Assembly (NCBI GenBank): GCA_947095585.1 | Contig: OX352761.1 | Coordinates: 27,867,777-27,931,776, forward strand | Length of the DNA stretch: 64,000 nucleotides | DNA from: Nephrocerus scutellatus | Lineage: Eukaryota; Arthropoda; Insecta; Diptera; Pipunculidae | Direction: 5' to 3' | In this document: in pieces, positions 1-11,700 of the stretch | Layout of the letters: each line of letters opens with the position of its first letter | Numbering within the stretch: position 1 is the stretch's first letter | Program-made: the position numbers and the translations under genes | The notes under the pieces: generated by a model | What the model was told of the DNA's origin: nothing | Seen by the model: only the letters and a program-made list of their open reading frames with translations | Database searches by the model: none

Positions 1-960
1 TTTTGTAGGACTGAAACTACGTCTCCATTAGGGAATTTTTTTTATATATTTCAAAAGTAAAATTATTTACGCATGAAAATATTTGTTGAAGTTATACTAT
101 TTGCGGGTTCAGTAGAGGGTAAAATTGAGAGCATTACGAAAGTGCGACATGATGATTTAATTTTTCCACTCTCCGCTACACAGTGCTGATCACCCCAATA
201 TCCAGTACACAAACCACTATACGCCTTTCAAATAAATTACACTTGAACGCAAAAATTAAGATGGCATAATTTTAGACATAGTGTAGATTTGTTTAATTAA
301 AGGGTCTTTAGTAGGTCTTGTGCTAGTATTTTGGAAGCTCTTTTGACGGTTTTTAGTTGTACTTTGGAAGCTTTTTGAGGGTCTTCTGGGAGGAGTTGTG
401 GGTGTCTTTAGAGAAGTCTTTTTGTATTGGTTTTGGGGCTTTTTTGGAATTAATTTTGGGATCTTTTGGGGTCAAACTAATAGTCTAATACATATTTCAA
501 TATTTTATATAAAATAACATCATTAATTATCCAGTTAGGACATTTTGTTGCGCGTTGAACTCAACCATTGCGTCAACCATATTAACCTTTATTGTTTCAA
601 TCACGCCAAAGTATTCACGCAAGTCCACGCATCCACTTTTTTGAAATCTTTAAGCCTGCATTACTGACGTCGTCTTTCGGGCTCGACCGCTATTTTCCAT
701 GTCTATAACTAAGAGGGTAGTAACGGTAGGTGTTATTGCTTCTTATACCTTCTTAATTCTCTACTTAGTCGTGTGCATGCGTGCATAAATTCATCATCAG
801 ATCGTACCTGTTGCAGTTCCAACCAACACAATTTTATTTGAATCTACCTGCTAAGTTTGTTCTTGATTTCTTTAAGGTAATACGGATTTGGAATTGAAAT
901 GTATCCAAATTTTATTGAATATACGATGTATATGAAGAACCAGCAGTAGTTTCAAGGAAA
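1..960. other. Non-coding stretch with a repeat end and a G/T-rich patch
   Basis: Bases 1-50 resemble the terminal part of repeat family A (a short AGGGAATTT end). Bases about 300-475 are strongly G/T-rich, with loosely repeated 'tttggaag' and 'cttttt' words. I see no exon or recognisable domain in the rest. Confidence 0.4.
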
Positions 961-965
961 TGTGA

Positions 966-2050
966 TGGAAACTAAAAAAACAACCCATAAAATTAAAAAT
1001 TTTTCATCTAAATTCTCTAATCGCAGAAATTGATATGGGAGCCCCTCGATCCTGGGCCATTTTTTTTTATTGTAGGAGAATATCATCGAAACAGACATTT
1101 GACCTCAGATGTTAAAATTGAAAATGCACGCTCATACTCTGAGCAAATAAGAAACACGAACATTTATCATGAGAACTCTTTGACTGCTCTGAACTAATTT
1201 AAATAAAATGAACTAAAGTAAATAAGTATGTAAGTTGAATTAAGCATAAAACATTTATGTCTCGTTTCATTTGCTGGATTCATTTGTGCGTGAGCTAAGA
1301 TTTTTTACTCTCTCTCTCTCTCCACCAAAACCATGCAGCGCAGCCGACTGCGCAGCACACACCGCACACAGTCCATAAAGTGCGACGAATATCTGATGCC
1401 AGTATAGATATTTAAAAAAAAATGTATAAGGGCCTTGCGGCCGAACCCGTCGCCGTCTTTTTGTAAAATTTTTGAAGCGATCGGTCCCCGGAGTCGGGGG
1501 GCTCCCATACAAATTTTATAAAAAAAAGTACCCGATTTTCTTCAAATTTTATACGCAATGTAAAAATTTGGAAGAGATCGGCCAGGCACTAGGGTCGTGG
1601 GGCCACAAACAATAAAATAAAATAAAATAAAATAAAAATTAACCCGATTTTGGTACAATTTTAAACACATGTGTATCTCCGATATACAAAACTTTTTGGA
1701 CATTTTTTGAGCGAAAGGGCCTTGGGGCCCGAGGGTTGCCCGGATAAATTTTTTAAAAATTAGCCTGAAACTTTAAACATATGTTTATCACGATGGGCAA
1801 ACGTTTTTGGAACGAATGGGCCCTGAGGCCCGGGGGTAGGGCCAAAAAACTTTTTTTAAAAATTAGCCCGATTTACTTTAATTTTTAAAAATATGTGTAT
1901 CTCCGATAGACCAAACTTTTTGTAAAAAATTTTGAGTTTTTGATTTGAATTTTTTCCCATTCAAATTTTCTTTACACATGTGTATCTCCGGTGACAACAG
2001 TTTTTGAAAAAAAATTGAAGTGAAGGGGGCTCTAATATTAATTTTTTCCA
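966..2050. repeat. Repeat family A, composite copy with an inversion junction
   Basis: Bases 966-1454 are the inverted counterpart of 22145-22763, including the CT-rich tract near 1310, the GCGCAGCC-type words and the 'catttatgtctcg' segment. At about 1455 the orientation flips, and bases 1455-2050 read as forward family A modules: 'cccgatttt', 'acacatgtgtatctccg', 'gagcgatcgggcc' and 'gaggcccgggg', repeated roughly every 120-130 bp. An (AAAAT)n run sits at 1613-1640. No coding potential is evident. Family A is defined here only by copies in this window. Confidence 0.75.
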
Positions 2051-2099
2051 AATTAACCCGTTTCTAAATATAAGAGTTTTTAAATGGGGGTCTGTCAGA

Positions 2100-3340
2100 C
2101 TAAGCGCCAATAATAATGTGACATCAAAGGGCGCATACAGTGCAGGGTTAAGAAATTGAAAGAAGAAAGAAGAAATTGGCATGTTTGTGGATTTCAGATT
2201 TCAATAGATAAATTAAATCCTGAGATATTTTATTTAAAAATTCGTATGCAAAGTTTTTGTTCATATTGGTACTATCAACCAACTGTTAAACTTTTAAACT
2301 TTCCATATTACTATCGTCATGTTTTTAAAAAAATCTTTTACTGAAAAAGTTTCTTCTATCAATCTTGCTATTTTTGAAAAAAAAAAATGCAAATATAATT
2401 TTTTACTCTAAGCATGCGCGTTTGAAGCTCATATCACATTCGTTATTATATTATTCCAAGCCTTGTGCATTCATGCACTTCAACATAGCAATTTTATTTT
2501 ATCCGCAGTTTAATGTTCCCTGCCGCCTAATATCTCTTTGGTTCAATACCCTTCCAGTTGAGTTAGGTATGACTTCATATACGTTGTAAAAAGAAAAATT
2601 AATAATAAACAAATTAAAATAAAGCATGAACCGTGTAGCCGCCAGTTTAAGTCGATCATGAAAAATAAATTATTTAATCTCTAATACGATTGTTAACAAC
2701 AGCTGGCGCTTGATTTGTTATGCAATTATTGCTCTCTTGAGTGTTGATGTTGAACATTGAAGTAGCTGCACTAACTTTCATGCAAAGTCTTTTTAAAAGT
2801 TACTTTGTTATGATCATACAACTAAACAACTGAAACAGCTTATATGTCTCGTTAAAGTTACAGAGCTTCATAGCCGCTTCCTGCTCCTTATTGGTGAGAG
2901 AAATTATTAAATAGAAATTCCGGTTAGATAAGTTAGTATTGTTGGACTTGTGCGACTACAATTCAATTGCTTAGAGTGTTACGTGTTTGCAATTATTTGT
3001 TGTTTTCTTTTTAGGATCCAAGAAGTAGTAGTCATTTCTTGAAAGTGAAAATTTATAAGGGGGACCGAAGAAGATCGAATGAATCATAAAGACCAGTTTC
3101 TGTGCAGAAACTCAGTGTGTTACTGGAAATTGAAGAGATGTGCATAGCGAAACTTGTTGGCATGTCGAATCCAATGTGACATCATCATAAGTGGATCTAA
3201 AACTGGGATCTCATCCTTATAGAGTGATCGGTATGCCTCCCTCTAATGTGACAACTGAAAATAAATTAGCAGAGATTTCTGGTTGCCTGAATATAAGTTG
3301 TGGCCAGTTTTTAATTTGCAATTTTTAATCAATTTAAATA
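2100..3340. other. No gene or clear element seen
   Basis: AT-rich sequence with only short ORFs of random appearance. Bases 3005-3290 contain a few transposon-like words, but no domain could be read. Confidence 0.4.
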
Positions 3341-3343
3341 ATT

Positions 3344-3496
3344 GTGCTCTCACAATGAAAAACTTAATACTTAAAACTTACAAGATTGTATGGGTTTTAG
3401 TTTTGACAACAAAAAATTTTTTGCTCGTTATGTTGAAAATCCAAACAATCTAGTCTTAGTAAGTCTTAATTATTAAGTTTTTCATTGTGAGAGCAC
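3344..3496. mobile_element. Short palindromic MITE (153 bp)
   Basis: The ends are near-perfect inverted repeats of about 35 bp. The left end starts GTGCTCTCACAATGAAAAAC at 3344, and the reverse complement of the right end (3496 backwards) starts the same way, then drifts. There is no internal coding sequence. The superfamily is not determined because no target duplication is clear. Confidence 0.75.
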
Positions 3497-3813
3497 CATT
3501 ATTTAATTCCACCATTACCGCAATTCTGTACGCGAACATTAATTCGACTCGATAAACTGACAGTTTCTCTGTATGAACACAAACTGATATGAGAGTGTAG
3601 TTGTAAAAATGGCATAGAAATTTTGATGCCCTGATAATTCACAACGAAGAGACCACAAAACACTATAATTCGAAACAAAATAGTTCAGGAAAATTGTGAA
3701 AAAGTAGTAAATAATTCATATAGCAATGAAGTTTTGCAGCATTGTAGGGCTAACTAAGTAGCATATTTTCTGAAGGTTCCCCACTAATAAGTGTTGGGCA
3801 GCCTTGGAAATCA

Positions 3814-4034
3814 AGGATGTCCCAACAAGAGCGCCGGATTCTCTTATATTCAAATTCAAATTTTTGTAAATAAATTTTAAAGAAAAAACACATTTATTTT
3901 TGAATTAAGCAAACATTCTCCATATTCTAAAATCGCGTGGTCTGTACGTGACAAATGTCAAAAAAAATCACCATACAACTAGTATTAACAAAATGGCGGC
4001 AAATTTAAATCAGGCGCTCTTGTTTGGACACCCT
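3814..4034. mobile_element. MITE with AACAAGAGCGCC termini (about 221 bp)
   Basis: The left end reads AGGATGTCCCAACAAGAGCG. The right end, reverse-complemented, reads AGGGTGTCCAAACAAGAGCG, and both continue CCnGATTT. The interior is AT-rich and non-coding. A target duplication is not clear. Confidence 0.7.
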
Positions 4035-4199
4035 ATATATAGTAGTAAAGAAGTTAATTTTTGGAGTTTATTAGAGTTTACTCCGTAAGAATCGATTTTT
4101 ATATATAGAAAAAAAAATTACACAAAAAATTTTATGGGGTGTGAAATTGAGTGTTAACTTGTTAGGCGTTAACAAAAAGTGAAGTCTCTGAAATTTTGT

Positions 4200-4490
4200 G
4201 AGCAGCTATATCTTACGCACCATTTTTGATATTCCGCGTGTCGTTCTTCATGTGTGGCGCGTGTAATGCATGGAAGCGTGGAACTGGTAAATATCGGCTG
4301 GTATATACGTCTTTTACAGAAAATCTCGCACAATTCTTTTCGCAGAATTATTCTCGCACAATTCTTCTCGTTCTTCTCAGGAAATTCTACTCAAAATTTT
4401 ATTTTGCTAAAATATCAAATTACTTTAAAACGGAAGCAATAAATAATTTAACCGGTAATGAAACTATTATTATTATTATTTATTATTAAA
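4200..4490 (+). repeat. Family E repeat fragment and ATT microsatellite
   Basis: Bases 4205-4290 ('ccgcgtgtcg', 'gcgcgtgtaatgcatgg') match the CG-containing core found at 24284-24480 (+) and 51420-51540 (-). An imperfect (ATT)n tract follows at 4463-4490. Confidence 0.45.
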
Positions 4491-4818
4491 AAAGTATAGC
4501 AATTACAATTAATTTAAGGGAAAAAAATATTGAATTAGTTATTTAGTATTGAATTAATAAAGAATTAGTCTTATTATTCTCAAGCATTTTGTAAAGATTA
4601 TGGTGTTTGTTCACGAAATATCGCCCGTCGAATATTTCGATATTGCGATAATAATTGGCTAAGAAGAATTGCACGAGAACAACTGTTCGAGACCAATTAG
4701 CCTTGACATATCAAAATCATCTTCTTCATTTGATCACTTCCAAGTTTTTACAGAAAGTAAACGACTACATTTTGAAGATATGTATCCCCTGTATATGTAT
4801 ATGTAGCCTGACCCTGAC

Positions 4819-4915
4819 CAAAACCTTCTCTATAGAAAGCCCAACTGTTCCGATCGTACACAGATCCATGCTTAGATTGAGACGATAAGTTGGTCTTTCT
4901 ATAGAGAAGGTTTTG
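4819..4915. mobile_element. MITE family C, 97-bp internally deleted copy
   Basis: This copy is almost entirely the two terminal repeats. CAAAACCTTCTCTATAGAAA runs inward from 4819, and its inverted counterpart ends at 4915. The full family is about 270 bp (see 34048-34317 and 49194-49463). Confidence 0.8.
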
Positions 4916-4984
4916 GATGTGAATCAAAACCAGTGCAGTGAGGATCGAGCTAGAGTCCCTGTATCGAAGAAAAATGAGAGAAGT

Positions 4985-6190
4985 GCAGCGTAGTGTAAGA
5001 CGTGACAAACGTAATTACATTAAAAACTGGCCACAGAAGCGTAGGAAGCAGCGAGCAGGTGCGAAAGCAGAACCGTTTACAGAATCGCCAAAGAGCTGAC
5101 AGGTGGTCACCGCTCTAGCCAACATCCGGTGGAAGGCCTAGATGGTGCCGTACTCGTTCCAGATGAGGATCAGCTCAAGCCATGGATAAAGAATTTTTCT
5201 ACGGTCTTTAACCATGTATTCGCCAACGATATGCACCCAAATCAAACGGAGCTGCCGGAAGCAACAATTTCCCGAATTCGCACCTCAAGTCCAAGTCCCA
5301 GTAAAGATGAGATGAGATCAACTCACTAAAGAACAAAAAGTCGGTAGGACTAGATGGTATACCCGCAGAGCTTCTGCATGCCACTCCAACGACATCAGCA
5401 GATCCTAAGATCCTAAGTGGGGTACGACAAGGTTGCATTCTATCGCCGATACTTCTCTTTGCGCAGCTTTATTTACTGGAAACGGAGGAATTCGTTGCAC
5501 TCTTACATCTCAACTCAAACATCTGGACTACGCTGACGACGTTTATTTACTCTCACACAAGATTATGGAGCTGCACCAAATGACAGCAAATGTGGAAAGG
5601 CGGCAAATGTTGCGAGTTTGAAGATTAATACTGCCAAAACCAAAATCATCAACCTCGGAACTAAGTCAGTTACTCAAGTTAACATTGCTGGAAAAGCGTT
5701 AGAGAGAGGAGGAGAGAGTGTTCCGTTCAAATGTTGAATCTGTGCTGTTGTATGGGTGCAGCACTTGGAAGGTGACCGTTCCTATCACAAAAAGATTACA
5801 AACGTTCGTAAATAGGTGCCTACGGAACATCCTAAGGATTTTCTGGCCTAACCGTATCTCTAACGACCATCTTTACCAGTGAACGGGTCAGGAACTAATA
5901 GGCACAACCATCCAACGACGGAAGTGGCAGTGGATTCGTCATACACTCCGAAAAGGCGACAGTTCCATAGCAAACTACGCAATGCAATGGAATCCGTTAT
6001 CTCAGGATGGTAGAAGAATGGGTCGTCCGAGAAATACATGGTGCAGAACAGTTGAGAAGAAGTCACGGCAATTCGGTAATAGTTGGAGAGAGAGGCCCTA
6101 GGACCCACAAGGTTATAAAGGACATAATCAATCAATTCAATTTCATACAAATCATTGGCACAAACTTTGTGCATTCAGTCAACAAGAGCG
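4985..6190 (+). mobile_element. RTE-like LINE, decayed 3' part with internal deletion
   Basis: Fragments of the same LINE as at 11975-14700 (-) and 40140-41395 (+). Bases 5129-5330 encode the pre-RT segment (HVFANDMHPNQTELPEATIS), followed by a jump into the RT. The RT keeps GVRQGCILSP near 5420 and LDYADDVYLLS near 5520, the latter being the RT catalytic YADD box. The C-terminal 'RRKWQWI.HTLRKGD' and 'GRPRN.WCRTVE' region lies at 5900-6060. Frameshifts and deletions make it inactive. The clade assignment (RTE-like) rests on the EN-RT layout and this tail motif. Confidence 0.8.
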
Positions 6191-6249
6191 AGATAGTGCG
6201 GGTTGATACTACTACTACTACTAAGTATAAGAAGAGTTGCACGCCGTCT

Positions 6250-6860
6250 TAATGTTCCTGCAGCAACAGTGCAACAAAATTACACGTGGAATGGATGCAC
6301 TCTTACTTTTTCACTCCAGTGCATAATCTGCTTCAAACGGCTTTGCCCAGAACGACCTTATTTTGTGAGTGGACACATGAAAATGGTGGTGAAAGATCAA
6401 TAACTACCTTGGAGCTAAAAGTCTGCAAGAGTTACACGGTGTGAAGTGATGTAAGGTCAAAAGTACGTCTCTTCGCATTAAAACGCTACATACACCGGAG
6501 GCGTTGAAAATATACCCTCCATACGATTATTTTTCACGAAGTTAACCAAGGAATCATCTCTTTAAGTATTTGCCACCTTAATATAAGTAGTGTAGTGTAT
6601 AAATATAATTTCTATGTGAATTAGTTAGAACTTTACATGGAGCCATACAATTTTTTCCTGTACTAAAAGTCCTATAGATAATTGTGTATGTTAAGAAGGA
6701 TGATACCGGAGATTATAATGATGAGATCTACGAACGTTACTGCGATGTTTGACAATGTGAGGAAAATTAAGCTCGATAGGCTCTGATGAGAGAAGAGGAA
6801 CCTGATCGGAAAGTCCTTTGCGTTAGTATATACGAAACACGACAGGGAGGTCGTCATGGA
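6250..6860. other. No gene seen
   Basis: AT-rich sequence between the LINE end and a SINE copy. No ORF or domain was recognised. Confidence 0.35.
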
Positions 6861-7062
6861 AGGACCTCTTGCGAATGTCTGACAAACGACCGAGAGTAAC
6901 AACTATCATGAAAAAGCTTCTCAATTCACCTATCGGATATGGCCTAAAATTGTCGGTCCCCTCAATTTATGAGAAAAAATATAACACGCACAACATGATG
7001 ATGGTCGCGAGAAGCTGGGTCTTGGGCCACATTGATCTGATGCGCCAAATATTATTATTTTT
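6861..7062 (+). mobile_element. tRNA-derived SINE, 5'-truncated copy
   Basis: Body and tail of the SINE defined at 7495-7790: 'aatgtctgacaaacg', 'gtcgcgagaagct' and a terminal ATTATTATT tail near 7050. The tRNA-like head is missing, the usual result of incomplete reverse transcription. Confidence 0.75.
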
Positions 7063-7324
7063 AACCTAACTTATTTCTAAATTAGGCAAACTGAACTTTG
7101 AATAGTTGGTCTGTCTAGGTAAAAAGTACAAAACAGATCCCTAACAGTTTTATCTAAAATATTCAAAGTAGTCTTGATGGAATTATTAAAGATCTCGTAT
7201 AAATCACAGAGCAGTCAGCACATGCGTCTTTTTCTTTAAGAAGAAGTTGGACATATTCAAAATTTAATTCTTCGGACAGTTTTGGGCTGTAATTAGCACA
7301 ATGTGTTGTACAGTAGAGAATCAT

Positions 7325-7920
7325 ACGCTTTTTTAAATTTTCTATATTTACTTCGCGTGTCCGTGGCTGGCTGGCTGGCTGGTCAGATCTTGTGATCAAT
7401 ATTTAACCCACGTCCTAAAGCCCGATTTTATTCAAACTTTATATTTCCGATGACAATACTTTCTACTAAAATTATCCCATACAAATCTTTTTTTGTGGGC
7501 GCCGTGGCTCAGTGGAAATGCACATAGCTACTGAGCAGGAGGTTCATGGTTCGAATCCTAGTAACACCAAAAGTATTTTTCACGGTGTCCCACCTCTCGC
7601 GAATGTCTGACAAACGGTCCGAGAGCAATAACTTGTCCCGGAATGCTTCTTATTTCGCCGTTCGGATCCGGCCTTAAGTTGTAGGTCCCTTTCATTTGTG
7701 TCCAAAAATATACATGCGCAACACGAAGGGTCGCGAGAAGCTCGGCCTTGGACCGCAACGGTCTGTCGCGCCGAATATTATTATTATATACAAATATTTT
7801 ACGAAATTTACCCGATTTTCCTCAAAGCCATACAAATTTTAAAAAAGAAAGTACCAGATTGTGTATCTCCGTTAAGAGAATTTACAAGAAATATTTTAAT
7901 TTTTATGGCCTGTTTTTTTT
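7325..7920 (+). repeat. Family A repeat interrupted by a SINE
   Basis: It starts with the family 5' end (AAATTTTCTATATTTACTTC, a variant of AAATTCTCTATATTAACTTC) and a (GGCT)n run. It continues through 'aacccac', 'agcccgattttatt' and 'tttccgatgacaa', and ends at the family 3' end (AGAGAATTTACAAGAAA...) near 7910. The SINE at 7495-7790 splits it. Confidence 0.75.
7495..7790 (+). mobile_element. tRNA-derived SINE, full-length reference copy (about 296 bp)
   Basis: The head looks like a tRNA with an internal RNA polymerase III promoter: A box TGGCTCAGTGG at 7504-7514 and B box GGTTCGAATCC near 7548, followed by AACACCA. The body carries 'tgtcccacctctcgcgaatg', 'ggatccggcc' and 'gtcgcgagaagctcggcc', and the element ends in ATTATTATTAT. 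It lies inside a family A repeat, with similar 'tacaaatcttttt' and 'tacaaatatttt' at its two sides as likely target duplications. The head is too diverged to name the source tRNA. Other copies: 6861-7062, 23505-23590, 25127-25279, 43361-43535 and 57012-57660. Confidence 0.85.
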
Positions 7921-8783
7921 ACTTTACTTCTTCTTAGATTCCTCAATTCTTAAGAGATAACTGTTTGTTTCGAATTGTTCCATGATCATGAATACGACTG
8001 CTATGACAACATGCATGTTGAATGAGCCATTTCAGACTTTTATTCCGTGGACGTAGGTACTCGTATGATATAGAAACATCATCACAACTATTTACATTCT
8101 TTAGAAATTTTAGAAGAGATTGTGACTTTGGAGTAAAAATGCCTATCAAAATTACCAGCGATTATTTTGTAAACTGTGGTTGTAAGCTGTACTTAATTGC
8201 CGAAATTACTGAATGTTTTGATATTAAAGATGACTGTTAGATCCATAAATTACAAATTTTAGACTTTTTAGTTCTTGTATTAATAAAAAAATGTATAGCC
8301 GGGAATCGTGGGAAATTATACTTAATCGGTGGGGGGGGGATTCGGAAAAAACAAGATAAGCCAAATGGTAATGTTACCGAACGTCATATCAATTCATCAT
8401 ACAAAACCATTGAAGTTTTTGTATAAATTGGAGAATTTTTTTTCAAAAAGGTACTTTCTTCAAGCATAGGTTTGGCACCACTTAAATCACACACAAACGT
8501 ACGAATTAATATTTCGCGTACTTGAGTTGCATGTTAAGAACAAATACATTTCTTATCAGACACAAAAAATTGCTACACATCGACATCAGCGCAACGCGCT
8601 CACATCTTCCGTAAGTTACCGAGCATTTTCAGATTTTTATTTATCGCGCTGTACTTGCAGTGAGAGTTTTGCGTGAAATAGGGCGGAACAAGTGAAACGT
8701 AATATAGCGATCGCTCATATAACGTAAACGAAAATATTTTTCATAACTTGAATCTATGCTATATTAAAAATTAAAAAAAAGAA
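7920..8783. promoter_or_regulatory. Upstream region of the aldo-keto reductase gene
   Basis: Non-coding sequence up to the start codon at 8784, expected to hold the promoter and 5' UTR. Bases 8580-8700 are less AT-rich than their surroundings. No TATA box or initiator could be assigned with confidence. Confidence 0.3.
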
Positions 8784-11700
8784 ATGGCATCCTTGCCAGC
8801 AACATTTGTAAAAGGTTTTCATGTTGAAGAACAATGCAAACGTATGGAATATCGCAGTCTCGGACGCACGGGACTTAAAATATCAGTGGTAGCTTTTGGA
8901 GGTGGAACTTTAAGTACACTATATGGGTACGTTCATACAATTCTTACAATGTAAATTATACAAAACAAAAAGTATAGAAAGTGTTTTTGATATTAAGAAA
9001 CTTTATAGCGAATTACAATTTAAACCTTCCAATAAGGCTGTTAAAGTGCGGGGTTTTTTATTATTTTCCTGTTGCATTGTTTGCATATGGAACGAAAATA
9101 TTCATTAACCAGAAATTCGCTTTGCTTGCATTCGTCTTCATGTGATATCTGTTCTGGGGGGGAGGTCGATTATGTAAGCATTTCGAGTTTCGAACAACGT
9201 CACTTTTGTAGCAACAACGATTAATCGCGAACGACTAGTCGTCGTTTCGAATGAATTGTCGGTGTTTCAGTCAAACACCTGTTTGGATTTCGACTGGTAA
9301 ATAAATGTAATTAAAATAATTATTTCTGTAAAAAATCAACCGCGTAAATAACATTTAAGTAATAATTTTTAATATTTTTTAATGTAATTTATAAAATTAT
9401 CACTAAAATAAAAAAAATATTTAAAATTTTTTATGTTTCTACATTCATTTGAATGACGCAAGCAGCGCCGACCTTTTGGCGTTTTTTAGTAACTACGTAT
9501 TTGTAATTTTGTCAATACAAATTTCGTTGCTTACAAAGAATATTAAATTTAATTTATAAAAATATAAGTTTTATATATAAAAAAATATAAATATTTTTGA
9601 AATTTAAAAAAAACCAAACAAGTAAACAAGTATAAACAACAACAAAACATACATTCGAAATGGCGCTATAGGGCAATAGTTTTAGTTCGAAAAAATTGCG
9701 TACATGCTTACATAATTGCGAAAAGTCGAAATACGACAGATACATAATCGGCCCCCTGGTTTCTGACACTTAAAACATCTTAATGTAGAATTGAATCTGC
9801 TATTTCTGTCGTTTTGAAAGCGACTAGTGGTTGATTTTTGGATCTCCTCTCCAATCAGAGCTTTTATTTGTGCGAAGTCCTGTATTTCCAACTTTTCCTT
9901 GACGAACTGGGTACGACTATCCAACCGGGTCTCAAACTCTTTCATGTTTCCTTCCAAGCGACTCACTTCTTCATGAATTGCATTTATCTCACCTTTATGC
10001 GATGTTTGAATTCCACTCATTTCTCCTTTGAGCGATTCTTGGATTTCGCTCATTTCATCTCTAAGCTTTTCTTGAATATTAATTTAGAGGTCTGCAATGA
10101 ATGTCTTAAAACACGTTTCAAGACATTCAATATTATTTGGGCTCCCATCACTATTGTACTCTAAGCTTGAAATCTAAAGCGAGTAGTTGACCTGGTATTT
10201 GTTTGTCAAATGGGTATTTCACCCATTCTCAACAAAATGTTTCGTGCAGTGTACTCACAAAGAATGGGTTCAGTACACTAAGTACACCGAATATAGTACG
10301 AGTACACTGAGTACACTGAGTACTCACTTATGAATGAATGATTCATTCATTTATAGGCTTTGGTAATTATTCAGCAGGGTTCTACTGAAGAAAACTGTCT
10401 TTAATCAATAAATTAATAATAAAAGAAACAAAAATGAAGATTATCGTTGTAGTGTTAGCTAGAGCCATTGCAAATTTTGCTGCATGTTTTTTCGTATAAT
10501 TATGTTTTAGCTAAATAAAACATATAATACAAATAATTTATTTAAAATTTATTAATTTTGTTTAGCGATACTGTCTAGTAGTATAAACCTAGACACCATG
10601 TCAGTTCTTATGTGAGTGTTAAAAGTTAACTCAGTGCATTCAGTGTACTTGGTGTGTTCGTTGCACTCGGTGTACTCAGTGCATTTTTAGCAGTTATTAC
10701 TGCACACGTTTTGTTTGGATAGAGTATTCTAATGGAAAAGAGAAATCAAACAGTGTACTCGTTTTGGTTTGTGGTGATCGAATGTTGTACAGTGTTTGTT
10801 TCATAGAAATGGGTACTCGATTTCAGTGCACACTAGTTCGTATTATTGCAATGAATAGAGTACACTGAAGTACTGTACCCTATTGCAGAGAGCAAATGAA
10901 TGTATTCATGCAGACCTCTATAATGAATAAGATCTAGCTTTCAATTTTGCTGGTCAAATTTGGAATTCAAATGTTGATTTTGTTGCTCAAACTTGTCACT
11001 AATGTGAAAATTCGAATCTTTTTTCTCGTTTAATTTGAAACTCAATTCTAGATTCATCTGTTTATTCTCCTGACTCTGTTCTTTAATTTGAGAATTCAAA
11101 TCTTTTCTTAACTCTTCACTTTGTTTACTTTGATCGTCAAACTTGCCACAAACATTTGTTTTATTTCTTGATTCTGCTGCTGCATTTGTTCTATCTGGTG
11201 GTCAAACTTATTATTCATTGTTTGTATTAGAACTTGCAACATCGCCCCCATGTTTGGCACACCAATGTTTTCTTCCAAAGTGGACGATTTTCGCTCCACT
11301 AGCTTCGTCTCAATGGAAACACTTCAGCAGCTTGCTGCTTTCCCCTTTAACGGCTTGTCGGAGAAATAACTCTTGTTTATTTCCCGCAGTACTTAGACCT
11401 TGCCGTCCAAGATCTTCTTGAAGATCCTGGGAACTATATGATTTAATGTTCACTGCAATTTCCATTTTATTATTTACTGTTTATCGGTTTGTAAAATCAC
11501 TAATTAATTTATTGTTCCACGATTTGCAAAATTTTATTGTTTTTCAATTTTCAAAGTTTTACTGTCTCACAGTTTGCAAAATCCCACTTCTGACACCAAT
11601 TGTTACGAAATTTAAGCTTTCGAGTTCTTAAGGGATTTTGCAAATAAAACACAACACAAATTTATTAATTTACAAATAACAACAACAGAAAATAAATATA

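Noticed and set aside
7501..7575. A functional tRNA gene
   Set aside because: The A and B boxes are present, but the arms do not fold with proper anticodon and T stems, and the same sequence continues into a shared SINE body at other sites.
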